Below, piece after piece: positions 32,729-40,391 of a DNA stretch of 43,763 bases. Every line of letters begins with the position of its first letter. Position 1 is the stretch's first letter. This stretch comes from an uncultured Lachnospiraceae bacterium (lineage in GTDB: Bacteria; Bacillota; Clostridia; Lachnospirales; Lachnospiraceae): assembly GCA_902799015.1 (NCBI GenBank), contig CADBZI010000026.1:1-43763 (forward strand). The letters are read 5' to 3'. The position numbers and the translations under genes are program-made. The notes under the pieces were generated by a model. The model did no database searches and had not been told where the DNA came from. It saw nothing but the letters and a program-made list of their open reading frames with translations.

Positions 32729-35700
32729 ATGGCAAGACAAATGAAGACCATGGATGGTAATCAGGCCGCGGCATATGCGTCATACGCATTTACCGATGTC
32801 GCTGCTATGTATCCGATTACCCCGTCGTCCGTTATGCCGGAGCATACCGACGAATGGGCTACGCAGGGTATGAAGAACATCTTTGGCCAGACCGTACAGA
32901 TCACAGAGATGCAGTCCGAGGCAGGTGCCGCCGGTGCTGTTCACGGTTCTCTGGCAGCAGGTGCTCTGACAACCACGTACACCGCATCCCAGGGTCTGCT
33001 TCTCATGATCCCGAACCTGTATAAGATTGCAGGTGAGAGGCTTCCGGGCGTGTTTGATGTTTCTGCCCGTGCGCTGGCTTCCCACGCACTGTCCATCTTT
33101 GGCGATCATTCTGACGTCTATGCATGTCGTCAGACCGGCGCCTGCATGCTTTGCGAATCGAGTGTTCAGGAGGTTATGGACCTTACGCCGGTCGCGCACC
33201 TTTCCGCGATTCAGGGCCGTCTGCCGTTTATTAATTTCTTCGACGGCTTCCGTACTTCTCATGAGATCCAGAAGATCGAGCAGTGGGATTTCAACGATCT
33301 CAAGGAGATGTATGACTTCGACGCGATGCAGGCCTGGAAGGATCAGAGCCTGAATCCGAATCATCCGTGCGAGAGAGGTTCCGCGCAGAACCCGGATATC
33401 TTCTTCCAGGCACGCGAAGCGATCAATCCGTACTATGATGCGATGCCGGAGATTGTCCAGGCGAACATGGACAAGATCAATGCGAAGATCGGAACAGACT
33501 ATAAGCTGTTCAACTACTATGGCGCTGCCGATGCAGAGCATGTCATCATCGCCATGGGTTCTGTCAATGACACCATCGAGGAGACCATCGACTACCTGCT
33601 CACGAAGGGTGAGAAGGTCGGCGTTGTCAAGGTCCGCCTGTATCGTCCGTTCAGCGCGAAGGCTCTGATCGAAGCGATCCCGGATACCGTCAAGGTGATC
33701 AGCGTTCTCGACAGAACGAAGGAGCCGGGTGCTCTCGGCGAGCCGCTGTATCTCGATGTTGTTGCAGCCCTCAAGGGTTCGAAGTTCGACGCCGTCAAGG
33801 TCCTGTCCGGACGTTACGGACTCGGCTCCAAGGACACCACCCCGGCTCAGATCGTGGCAGTGTTCGAGAATACCGAGAAGAAGATGTTCACGATCGGTAT
33901 CGTGGATGATGTGACCCATCTGTCCCTGCCGGTCGGCAAGCCGCTGGTCACCACGCCGGAAGGAACCACGAACTGCAAGTTCTGGGGTCTGGGCGCAGAC
34001 GGAACGGTTGGCGCGAACAAGAACTCCATCAAGATCATCGGCGACAACACCGATATGTATGCACAGGCATACTTCGATTATGACTCCAAGAAGTCAGGCG
34101 GCGTCACCATGAGCCACCTTCGCTTCGGTAAGAAGCCGATTAAGTCCACCTACCTGATCAAGACCGCGAACTTCGTTGCATGCCACAACCCGGCATACAT
34201 CCGCAAGTACAACATGGTTCAGGAGCTGGTTGACGGCGGTACCTTCCTGCTGAACTGCGCATGGTCTGATGAGCAGCTCGAGAAGGAGCTTCCGGGCCAG
34301 GTCAAGGCATTCATCGCGAACCATAACATCAAGTTCTATACCATCGACGGTGTGAAGATCGGTATCGAGGTCGGCATGGGCCCGACAAGGATCAACACGA
34401 TCCTTCAGTCCGCATTCTTCAAGCTTACCGGCATCATTCCGGAAGAGCATGCGATTGAGCTGATGAAGGATGCTGCGAAGAAGACCTACGGCCGCAAGGG
34501 CGATGACGTTGTCAAGAAGAACTGGGATGCCATCGACGCCGGCGCAAAGCAGGTACATGAGGTGAAGGTACCGGATTCCTGGAAGGATGCTGCGGATGAA
34601 GGACTTGACTTCAAGAAGGTCGAAGGCGACAGCGATGTCGTGAAGTTTGTCAATACCGTCCAGAGCGCTGTCAATGCGCAGGAGGGCAACAACCTTCCGG
34701 TTTCCGCATTCAAGGATTATGTGGATGGCACGACTCCGTCCGGCGCTGCTGCGTATGAGAAGCGCGGTATCGCGGTTATGGTTCCGGTCTGGAATGCTGA
34801 CAACTGCATCCAGTGCAACCGCTGCGCATATGTCTGCCCGCATGCTGTGATCCGCCCGGTCGCTCTGACCGAAGAGGAAGCTGCAGCGCTTCCGGCATCG
34901 CAGAAGGCGATCCCGATGACCGGTATGAAGGAGTACAAGTTCACCATGTCTGTGTCCGCATACGACTGCACGGGCTGCGGCTCCTGCGCGAATGTCTGCC
35001 CGGGCAAGAAGGGCGAGAAGGCTCTGGTCATGGAGAAGTTCGCAGACCACAAGGATCTGCAGGAAGGCTTCGACTACACCGTCAAGCTGGCTCCGAAGCA
35101 GGATGTCATCGAGAAGTTCAAAGAGAATACCGTGAAGGGCTCCCAGTTCAAGCAGCCGCTGCTTGAGTTCTCGGGCGCATGCGCGGGCTGCGGCGAGACA
35201 CCGTACGCGAAGCTGATCACACAGCTGTTTGGCGACCGTATGTACATCGCCAACGCGACGGGCTGCTCCTCCATCTGGGGCAACAGCTCACCGTCCACTC
35301 CGTACACCTTCAACGAGAAAGGACAGGGCCCGGCATGGTCGAACTCCCTGTTCGAGGATGCTGCGGAATTCGGCTTTGGTATGCTGCTTGCACAGAACGC
35401 TCTGCGTGACGGCCTGAAGGCGAAGGTCGAGGCACTGGTCGCCGATGGCAAGGTCGCTGAGGCCGGACAGGCATGGCTGGATACCTTCAACGACGGCAAG
35501 GCGAATGGCGCTGCCACCGATGCCCTGATTGCGGCTCTTGAAGCGTGCGGCTGCGACGCAGGCAAGGAGATCCTGAAGCAGAAAGACTTCCTGGCAAAGA
35601 AGAGCCAGTGGGTCTTCGGCGGAGACGGATGGGGCTATGACATCGGCTTCGGCGGTGTGGATCACATCCTGGCTTCCGGCAAGGACATCAACGTCTGCAT

Positions 35701-36262
35701 CTTCGATACCGAGGTTTACTCCAACACGGGCGGACAGGCTTCCAAGGCTACCCCGACCGGTGCGGTCGCACAGTTTGCGGCAGCCGGCAAGGATACGCAT
35801 AAGAAGGATATGGCTTCCATCATGATGAGCTACGGCAATGTCTATGTCGCACAGGTCGCGATGGGTGCTGACTTCAATCAGTGCGTCAAGGCATTTGCAG
35901 AGGCTGAGGCCTACAACGGACCGTCGATCGTGCTCTGCTATGCACCGTGCATCAACCACGGCATCAAGAAGGGTATGTCGAAGGCACAGACCGAGGAGCA
36001 GCTGGCGGTCGAGGCAGGCTACTGGCATCTGTTCCGCTACAACCCGGCTCTGAAGGCGGAAGGCAAGAATCCGTTCACACTGGATTCCAAGGCTCCGACC
36101 GGAGAGTATGAGGCATTCCTTGACGGCGAAGTCCGTTACAACTCTCTGAAGAGATCGAATCCGGAGCGCGCAGCGAAGCTGTGGGCGAAGAACCAGGCTG
36201 AGGCAAAGGCTCGTTATGAGTATCTGAACAGACTGACCGAGCTGTATGCGCCGAAGGAATGA
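32729..36262 (+). CDS. nifJ: Pyruvate:ferredoxin (flavodoxin) oxidoreductase
   Basis: This 1177-residue single-chain PFOR converts pyruvate and CoA to acetyl-CoA and CO2 and reduces ferredoxin, the key step of fermentation in anaerobic Clostridia. Domains in order: a pyrimidine-binding TPP domain (YPITPSSVMPEHTDEWA at about 30), the gamma-type domain, two [4Fe-4S] clusters (NCIQCNRCAYVCPHAV and YDCTGCGSCANVCPGK), the medial cluster cysteines (CAGCGETPY), and the TPP/Mg domain (GDGWGYDIGFGG...VYSNTGGQASKATP). Length is standard. Codon use is strongly biased, as expected for a major protein. AAGGAGGA precedes the ATG. It is monocistronic, with a terminator at 36336. Confidence 0.98.
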   Translation: MARQMKTMDGNQAAAYASYAFTDVAAMYPITPSSVMPEHTDEWATQGMKNIFGQTVQITEMQSEAGAAGAVHGSLAAGALTTTYTASQGLLLMIPNLYKIAGERLPGVFDVSARALASHALSIFGDHSDVYACRQTGACMLCESSVQEVMDLTPVAHLSAIQGRLPFINFFDGFRTSHEIQKIEQWDFNDLKEMYDFDAMQAWKDQSLNPNHPCERGSAQNPDIFFQAREAINPYYDAMPEIVQANMDKINAKIGTDYKLFNYYGAADAEHVIIAMGSVNDTIEETIDYLLTKGEKVGVVKVRLYRPFSAKALIEAIPDTVKVISVLDRTKEPGALGEPLYLDVVAALKGSKFDAVKVLSGRYGLGSKDTTPAQIVAVFENTEKKMFTIGIVDDVTHLSLPVGKPLVTTPEGTTNCKFWGLGADGTVGANKNSIKIIGDNTDMYAQAYFDYDSKKSGGVTMSHLRFGKKPIKSTYLIKTANFVACHNPAYIRKYNMVQELVDGGTFLLNCAWSDEQLEKELPGQVKAFIANHNIKFYTIDGVKIGIEVGMGPTRINTILQSAFFKLTGIIPEEHAIELMKDAAKKTYGRKGDDVVKKNWDAIDAGAKQVHEVKVPDSWKDAADEGLDFKKVEGDSDVVKFVNTVQSAVNAQEGNNLPVSAFKDYVDGTTPSGAAAYEKRGIAVMVPVWNADNCIQCNRCAYVCPHAVIRPVALTEEEAAALPASQKAIPMTGMKEYKFTMSVSAYDCTGCGSCANVCPGKKGEKALVMEKFADHKDLQEGFDYTVKLAPKQDVIEKFKENTVKGSQFKQPLLEFSGACAGCGETPYAKLITQLFGDRMYIANATGCSSIWGNSSPSTPYTFNEKGQGPAWSNSLFEDAAEFGFGMLLAQNALRDGLKAKVEALVADGKVAEAGQAWLDTFNDGKANGAATDALIAALEACGCDAGKEILKQKDFLAKKSQWVFGGDGWGYDIGFGGVDHILASGKDINVCIFDTEVYSNTGGQASKATPTGAVAQFAAAGKDTHKKDMASIMMSYGNVYVAQVAMGADFNQCVKAFAEAEAYNGPSIVLCYAPCINHGIKKGMSKAQTEEQLAVEAGYWHLFRYNPALKAEGKNPFTLDSKAPTGEYEAFLDGEVRYNSLKRSNPERAAKLWAKNQAEAKARYEYLNRLTELYAPKE

Positions 36263-36290
36263 TCCTGATCTGCAGGAGAACAGAATAAAC

Positions 36291-36322
36291 CACTGTCCGG
36301 AGCATACACTTTTCCGGCAGTG
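36291..36322 (+). other. Hairpin after PFOR
   Basis: CACTG-CCGGA pairs with TCCGG-CAGTG around an 11-nt loop with small bulges. It precedes the main terminator and may protect the PFOR mRNA 3' end. Confidence 0.4.
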
Positions 36323-36335
36323 AGAGGAAAGAAGG

Positions 36336-36371
36336 CGGGGTTGTCGCACCATCGTGCGGCAGCCCCGTTTT
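36336..36371 (+). terminator. Rho-independent terminator of PFOR
   Basis: CGGGGTTGTCGCAC pairs with GTGCGGCAGCCCCG (two mismatches) around CATC and is followed by TTTTC. Confidence 0.85.
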
Positions 36372-36410
36372 CAAACCTGATCAGCACACCGGATTCCAAG
36401 GAGGACACCT

Positions 36411-37001
36411 ATGGAGGATCGTTTGAAAAAACAGCTTGATTTTTCCCTGGAGATCGATAAGGAGAAGAATATCTTCCGCCAGACGCATCTGTCCGGTCAC
36501 GGACGAAACGAAAATGATGCGGAGCATGCCTGGCATATGGCCCTCATGGCGTATCTTCTGCGGGAGTGGGCAAATGAAGAGGTGGACATTGCCAAGGTAA
36601 TGATTCTGTGTCTGATTCACGATATCGTCGAGATTGACGCGGGAGATACCTACGCCTATGATGAGGAAGGGCTGAAGACACAGAAAGCGCGGGAGGAAGC
36701 CGCGAAAGAGAGAATCTTCTCCCTGCTGCCGGAGGATCAGAAAGAGGAATTCACGGCGCTGTTTGATGAGTTCGAAGAGAATGAGACGGCAGAAGCCAGA
36801 TATGCGCATGCCATGGACAATCTTCAGCCGCTTCTTCTGAATCACAGCAACGGCGGAAGTGACTGGATCGAGCATGGCGTCGCTGCTTCAAAGGTATATC
36901 GGCGCCAGGAAAAGACAAAGCTTGGCTCTTTGAAGCTTTACGAGGTAACGGATCAAATCATCCGCCAGAACATCCGCAAGGGAAGCCTGAAGGATGCATA
37001 A
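36411..37001 (+). CDS. HD-domain protein, 5'-deoxynucleotidase-like (HD_3)
   Basis: This is a 196-residue metal-dependent phosphohydrolase of the YfbR/HDDC2-like group, which removes phosphate from deoxynucleoside monophosphates. Metal ligands are H39 (DAEHAWHM), H70-D71 (LIHDIVEIDAGD) and D136 (AHAMDNLQP). The AEH-x(3)-M start and EIDAGD segment are typical of the group. GAGGA lies before the ATG. It sits alone between the PFOR terminator and the MATE gene (90 bp gap). The exact nucleotide substrate is inferred only from the family. Confidence 0.87.
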   Translation: MEDRLKKQLDFSLEIDKEKNIFRQTHLSGHGRNENDAEHAWHMALMAYLLREWANEEVDIAKVMILCLIHDIVEIDAGDTYAYDEEGLKTQKAREEAAKERIFSLLPEDQKEEFTALFDEFEENETAEARYAHAMDNLQPLLLNHSNGGSDWIEHGVAASKVYRRQEKTKLGSLKLYEVTDQIIRQNIRKGSLKDA

Positions 37002-37091
37002 AGAAATACAACCTCAGGCGTACTTGAAAACGGGGAAGCGTGAGGAAGCAGGAAACCGTGCCGGAAGAAAGAGCAGCGTGGAAAGAGATCT

Positions 37092-38507
37092 ATGACGGAA
37101 GATAAGTTTGCATGGGGTGTTTTTTTGAGGAAGGTGGCGGTGATCGCCGTCCCGGTTGCCCTGCAGAATCTGCTGACGACCACCGGTTCTATGGTGGATA
37201 CCATGATGATTGCATCTCTGGGACAGACCCAGGTTGGCGCAGTGGGGCTGTGCGCGCAGTATTCCTCGCTGGTGTTCAGTGGCTACTGGGGCTTCGTCGG
37301 CGGCGGAATGCTGTTCTTCTCCCAGTACTGGGGAGCAGGAGACGACGATGGCATCAATCGCTCCTACGGCCTGACGACAGCATGCATGATGACAGTGGGA
37401 ATCCTGTTCGCGATTCTTGCGCTGTTTTTTCCGGAAGCAGTCATGCGTTTGTATACGGATAAGCAGGCAATCCGGCAGGTTGGTGTGGAATACCTCCGCA
37501 TCGCAGGGTTTTCCTACCCGTTGACGGTTTTCTCCCTCGCGATGGCAGCACTGCTCAGGTGTACGGGCCAGGTCCGGATTCCGCTGTACGGATCGATCGT
37601 CTCTGTCCTGACCAATATCTTTCTGAACTGGGTGCTGATCTTCGGTCATCTCGGTATGCCGGCTATGGGCGTGAGAGGCGCGGCCACGGCGACCGTGATC
37701 GCGCAGGGAACCGGAATTGTTGTGATTGTTCTGCTGGCGGCGCGTGTGCACCATCCTTATCTGCTTGCAGTGAGCAGACATTTCAGATGGAACATTGCAT
37801 TTATCCGGATCTACCTGAAGAAGTGCTTTCCCATTATCCTGAATGAGGTGATGATCGGTGCAGGCAACATGATGATCAATGTTGTGTTGGGCCGTCAGCC
37901 GGAGGAAGCGATCGCCGCCCTGGCGGTGTTCCGGACACTGGAGGGACTGGTCATCGGCTTCTTTGCAGGCTTTTCCAACGCCTCTTCCGTGCTTGTGGGA
38001 ACCAAAGTGGGGGCGGGAGAAATCGATACCGCCTATAACCGTGCCTGGAGGCTGGTCTATCTGTGTCAGGGCTTCATCAGCTGCCTGTGCATTGCGCTCA
38101 TCGCACTCCATACGCCGATCCTGACGATAATGGGGATGCATGGAGAGAGCTTTTCCATCGCATTCGGCCTTCTGTGCATCTATGCGGCAGCTGCCCTGAT
38201 CCGTATGGGGAACTGGACGCAGAACGACACGTTCCGGGCAGCGGGCGATGCAACGTACGGAACCGTGATGGAGATCGTGTTCATGTGGGCCATGGTGCTT
38301 CCGGCGGTCTGGCTGACCGGGATGGTCTGGCATCTGCCTACGCTGGTGGTATTTGCCTGCAGCTATATCGATGAGCCGATCCGGTATATTCTGATGCAGG
38401 TTCATCTGTTCAGCGGAAAATGGATCCGGCCGGTTACGCCCGAAGGGCGGAAGGCGCTGGCGGGATGGGTGCCGGCAAGACGGCGGAAAAAAGAGAGGGC
38501 ATTGTAA
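37092..38507 (+). CDS. MATE-family efflux transporter
   Basis: This 471-residue integral membrane protein has about twelve predicted helices in two similar halves (for example VAVIAVPVALQNLLTTTGSMVDTMMIA at the start and CFPIILNEVMIGAGNMMINVVLG at the start of the second half). MATE proteins export drugs or metabolites using a Na+ or H+ gradient. The repeated pattern of a helix, a small-residue motif and a Thr/Asp pair in the first helix (GSMVDTMM) fits the DinF/NorM-like branch. The substrate is unknown. It ends with a basic tail (RRKKERA). The start at 37092 is the first ATG after a weak GGAAAGAG ribosome site. Confidence 0.93.
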   Translation: MTEDKFAWGVFLRKVAVIAVPVALQNLLTTTGSMVDTMMIASLGQTQVGAVGLCAQYSSLVFSGYWGFVGGGMLFFSQYWGAGDDDGINRSYGLTTACMMTVGILFAILALFFPEAVMRLYTDKQAIRQVGVEYLRIAGFSYPLTVFSLAMAALLRCTGQVRIPLYGSIVSVLTNIFLNWVLIFGHLGMPAMGVRGAATATVIAQGTGIVVIVLLAARVHHPYLLAVSRHFRWNIAFIRIYLKKCFPIILNEVMIGAGNMMINVVLGRQPEEAIAALAVFRTLEGLVIGFFAGFSNASSVLVGTKVGAGEIDTAYNRAWRLVYLCQGFISCLCIALIALHTPILTIMGMHGESFSIAFGLLCIYAAAALIRMGNWTQNDTFRAAGDATYGTVMEIVFMWAMVLPAVWLTGMVWHLPTLVVFACSYIDEPIRYILMQVHLFSGKWIRPVTPEGRKALAGWVPARRRKKERAL

Positions 38508-38520
38508 TATGCGCCGCAAA

Positions 38521-38548
38521 TTGCGGAACCGGCAGATCTTGCTATACT
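38521..38548 (+). promoter_or_regulatory. Promoter for the Gfo/Idh/MocA gene
   Basis: TTGCGG, a 16-bp spacer and TATACT, 44 bp before the ATG at 38592. Confidence 0.45.
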
Positions 38549-38591
38549 GGGAAGAAATGGTATTCAAAAGAATGAAGGAGGGAGCCAATCG

Positions 38592-39572
38592 ATGAGAAAG
38601 ATCAACTGGGGCGTGATCGGAACGGCAGGCATCGCAAAGGGACAGACCATACCGGGAATGAAGCTTGCGGAGAATTGCAGCCTGCTGGCGATTGCAGGGA
38701 GAGATATGAAGAAGGCGCAGGCATATCAGAAGGAGTTCGGATTTGAGAGGGCGTATGGCAGCTATGAGGAATTGCTAGCGGATCCGGATGTGGAGGCAGT
38801 ATATATTCCGCTTCCCAATACCCTCCATTATGAATGGACCAGGAAGGCACTGCAGGCAAAGAAGCATGTTCTGTGTGAGAAACCGCTGGTTCCGACCGCG
38901 AAGGAAGCCGAGGAACTGTTTGCGCTCGCGGATGAGAACGGCGTGATCCTGATGGAAGCGTTTGCGTACCTGCATTCCCCATGGATCGCAGCAATCAGGC
39001 AGGAGCTGGACAGCGGCGTGATCGGACAGGTCAGATACATGGAATCTCAGTTCCTGACTTCCGATTATGACAGCAGCAATATCCGGATGCGCAGGGAAAC
39101 CTGCGGCGGAAGCGTATATGACCTTGGCTGTTATACCGTGACCATGATCGCATGGATGCTGGGGCGTCAGCCCGATGAGATCCACGCCAGCGCAGTCTAT
39201 CTGCCGAGCGGAGTCGACGCGCTGACGAGCGCGGTTTTCTCCTACAGCGACGGAACAAAAGCAATGATGAACTGCGGTATGGTTCTGAAGACAGGAGCAG
39301 ACCTGAGAGTGGATCAGCTGCGCATCGAGGGAACGGAAGGATCGATCCGCTCAACCGGCGCGTTCAATGGCTGCGGCGATATGTCCTACACGGTAATAAA
39401 GGATGGCAAGGCGCAGGAAAAGGTGATTCCCTGTGTTCCGCAGAATTATTCGCTGGAGGTTGCGCAGCTGGGCAGATGCATCACAGACGGGGAAAAGCCG
39501 CACGTATCCAGAGAGTTCACGATTGCGACGCTTCGAACCATTGAGAAGATTCTGGAACAGATCGGATATTGA
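38592..39572 (+). CDS. Gfo/Idh/MocA-family oxidoreductase
   Basis: This 326-residue NAD(P)-dependent dehydrogenase has a Rossmann start (WGVIGTAGIAKGQTIPGM), the AVYIPLPNTLHYEWTRKALQAKKHVLCEKPLV segment with the catalytic Lys in EKP, and a C-terminal alpha/beta domain (GGSVYDLGCYTVTMIAWMLG). Members oxidise sugars, inositols or related compounds. The closest general type is the trans-1,2-dihydrobenzene-1,2-diol or glucose-fructose oxidoreductase-like group, but the substrate is not predictable. GGAGGGAG precedes the ATG. The gene has its own promoter and no metabolic neighbours. Confidence 0.92.
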   Translation: MRKINWGVIGTAGIAKGQTIPGMKLAENCSLLAIAGRDMKKAQAYQKEFGFERAYGSYEELLADPDVEAVYIPLPNTLHYEWTRKALQAKKHVLCEKPLVPTAKEAEELFALADENGVILMEAFAYLHSPWIAAIRQELDSGVIGQVRYMESQFLTSDYDSSNIRMRRETCGGSVYDLGCYTVTMIAWMLGRQPDEIHASAVYLPSGVDALTSAVFSYSDGTKAMMNCGMVLKTGADLRVDQLRIEGTEGSIRSTGAFNGCGDMSYTVIKDGKAQEKVIPCVPQNYSLEVAQLGRCITDGEKPHVSREFTIATLRTIEKILEQIGY

Positions 39573-39592
39573 TTCTGTTTCCCGGCGTGGTA

Positions 39593-39601
39593 TGTTATAA
39601 T
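39593..39601 (+). promoter_or_regulatory. Extended -10 promoter for the TIGR01906 gene
   Basis: TGTTATAAT: a TG-N extended -10 with a perfect TATAAT and no clear -35. It lies 36 bp before the ATG at 39638. Confidence 0.55.
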
Positions 39602-39637
39602 ACCCGGCAGCAGAAAACAACAAGGAGCATCGGACAT

Positions 39638-40309
39638 ATGGCCCGCAGATCGAACAACAGATCACACAGCAGATCATACAACAGAGCATACCGTTCTTCC
39701 CCGGCAGCGGATCTTCTCAGAGCGATTGTGATTGCTCTGTTTATCATCAGCCTTGGAGTGGTTCTGATCTTATATTTCAGACCACTCTATTATCTGGATA
39801 TCAGTCTGCTTCACCTGGATACGGCATCCGGCCTGGATGCGGCTGCCGTGCGCAGAAACTATGACGCGCTGTGCAGCTATCTGTTTGTCTGGAACCGGGC
39901 GCCTCTCACTCTTCCGGACTTTGCCATGAGCGAGCACGGAAGAATTCATTTTGCGGATTGCAAGAGGATCTTTGATGTGGTGCAGGCGGTGTGCCTTGTG
40001 ACAGGGATTCTTACCCTGATCGGCGCCCTTCGCAGAAAGCATACGAGCAGATGCCTTTACATTGCCGGAAGTCTGACCATCCTGATTCCCCTGGCTTTGG
40101 GACTTCTGGCTGTCTTTCAGTGGAATACCGTATTCACCGTCTTCCACACAATCCTGTTTCGGAACAATTACTGGCTGTTTGATCCGCGCACCGATCCGGT
40201 GATCCTGATTCTGCCGGATAGCTTTTTCTTTCAGTGTGCGGTCGGCATCCTTGTGATCGTTCTGGCCGGGGGGATCATCTGCCTGGTAAGCGCACGCAGG
40301 AAACGGTAA
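39638..40309 (+). CDS. TIGR01906-family (DUF1461) integral membrane protein
   Basis: This 223-residue membrane protein has a basic Ser/Arg/Asn-rich N-terminus and four helices at about 27-47, 113-131, 139-160 and 198-217. The first outside loop has NYDALCSYLFVWNRAPLTLPDFAMSEHGRIHFADCKRIF, the family signature I associate with TIGR01906, where SEHGxxHFxDVK is conserved. Function is unknown. The ATG at 39638 follows AAGGAG at 10 nt; the longer frame to 39569 covers the promoter. It has its own promoter, and the M16 protease gene follows after 82 bp. Confidence 0.85.
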   Translation: MARRSNNRSHSRSYNRAYRSSPAADLLRAIVIALFIISLGVVLILYFRPLYYLDISLLHLDTASGLDAAAVRRNYDALCSYLFVWNRAPLTLPDFAMSEHGRIHFADCKRIFDVVQAVCLVTGILTLIGALRRKHTSRCLYIAGSLTILIPLALGLLAVFQWNTVFTVFHTILFRNNYWLFDPRTDPVILILPDSFFFQCAVGILVIVLAGGIICLVSARRKR

Positions 40310-40391
40310 AGAACCGGACCATTCCCGTTCGGCGAAAGAGTATGTTCCGGGAAAGGCCGGAAGAAAAAAACAAAGAGAAGGAGCAATACAC

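Noticed and set aside
32780-33919. 379-codon and other long - strand frames under PFOR
   Set aside because: They are antisense shadows produced by the strong codon bias of PFOR.
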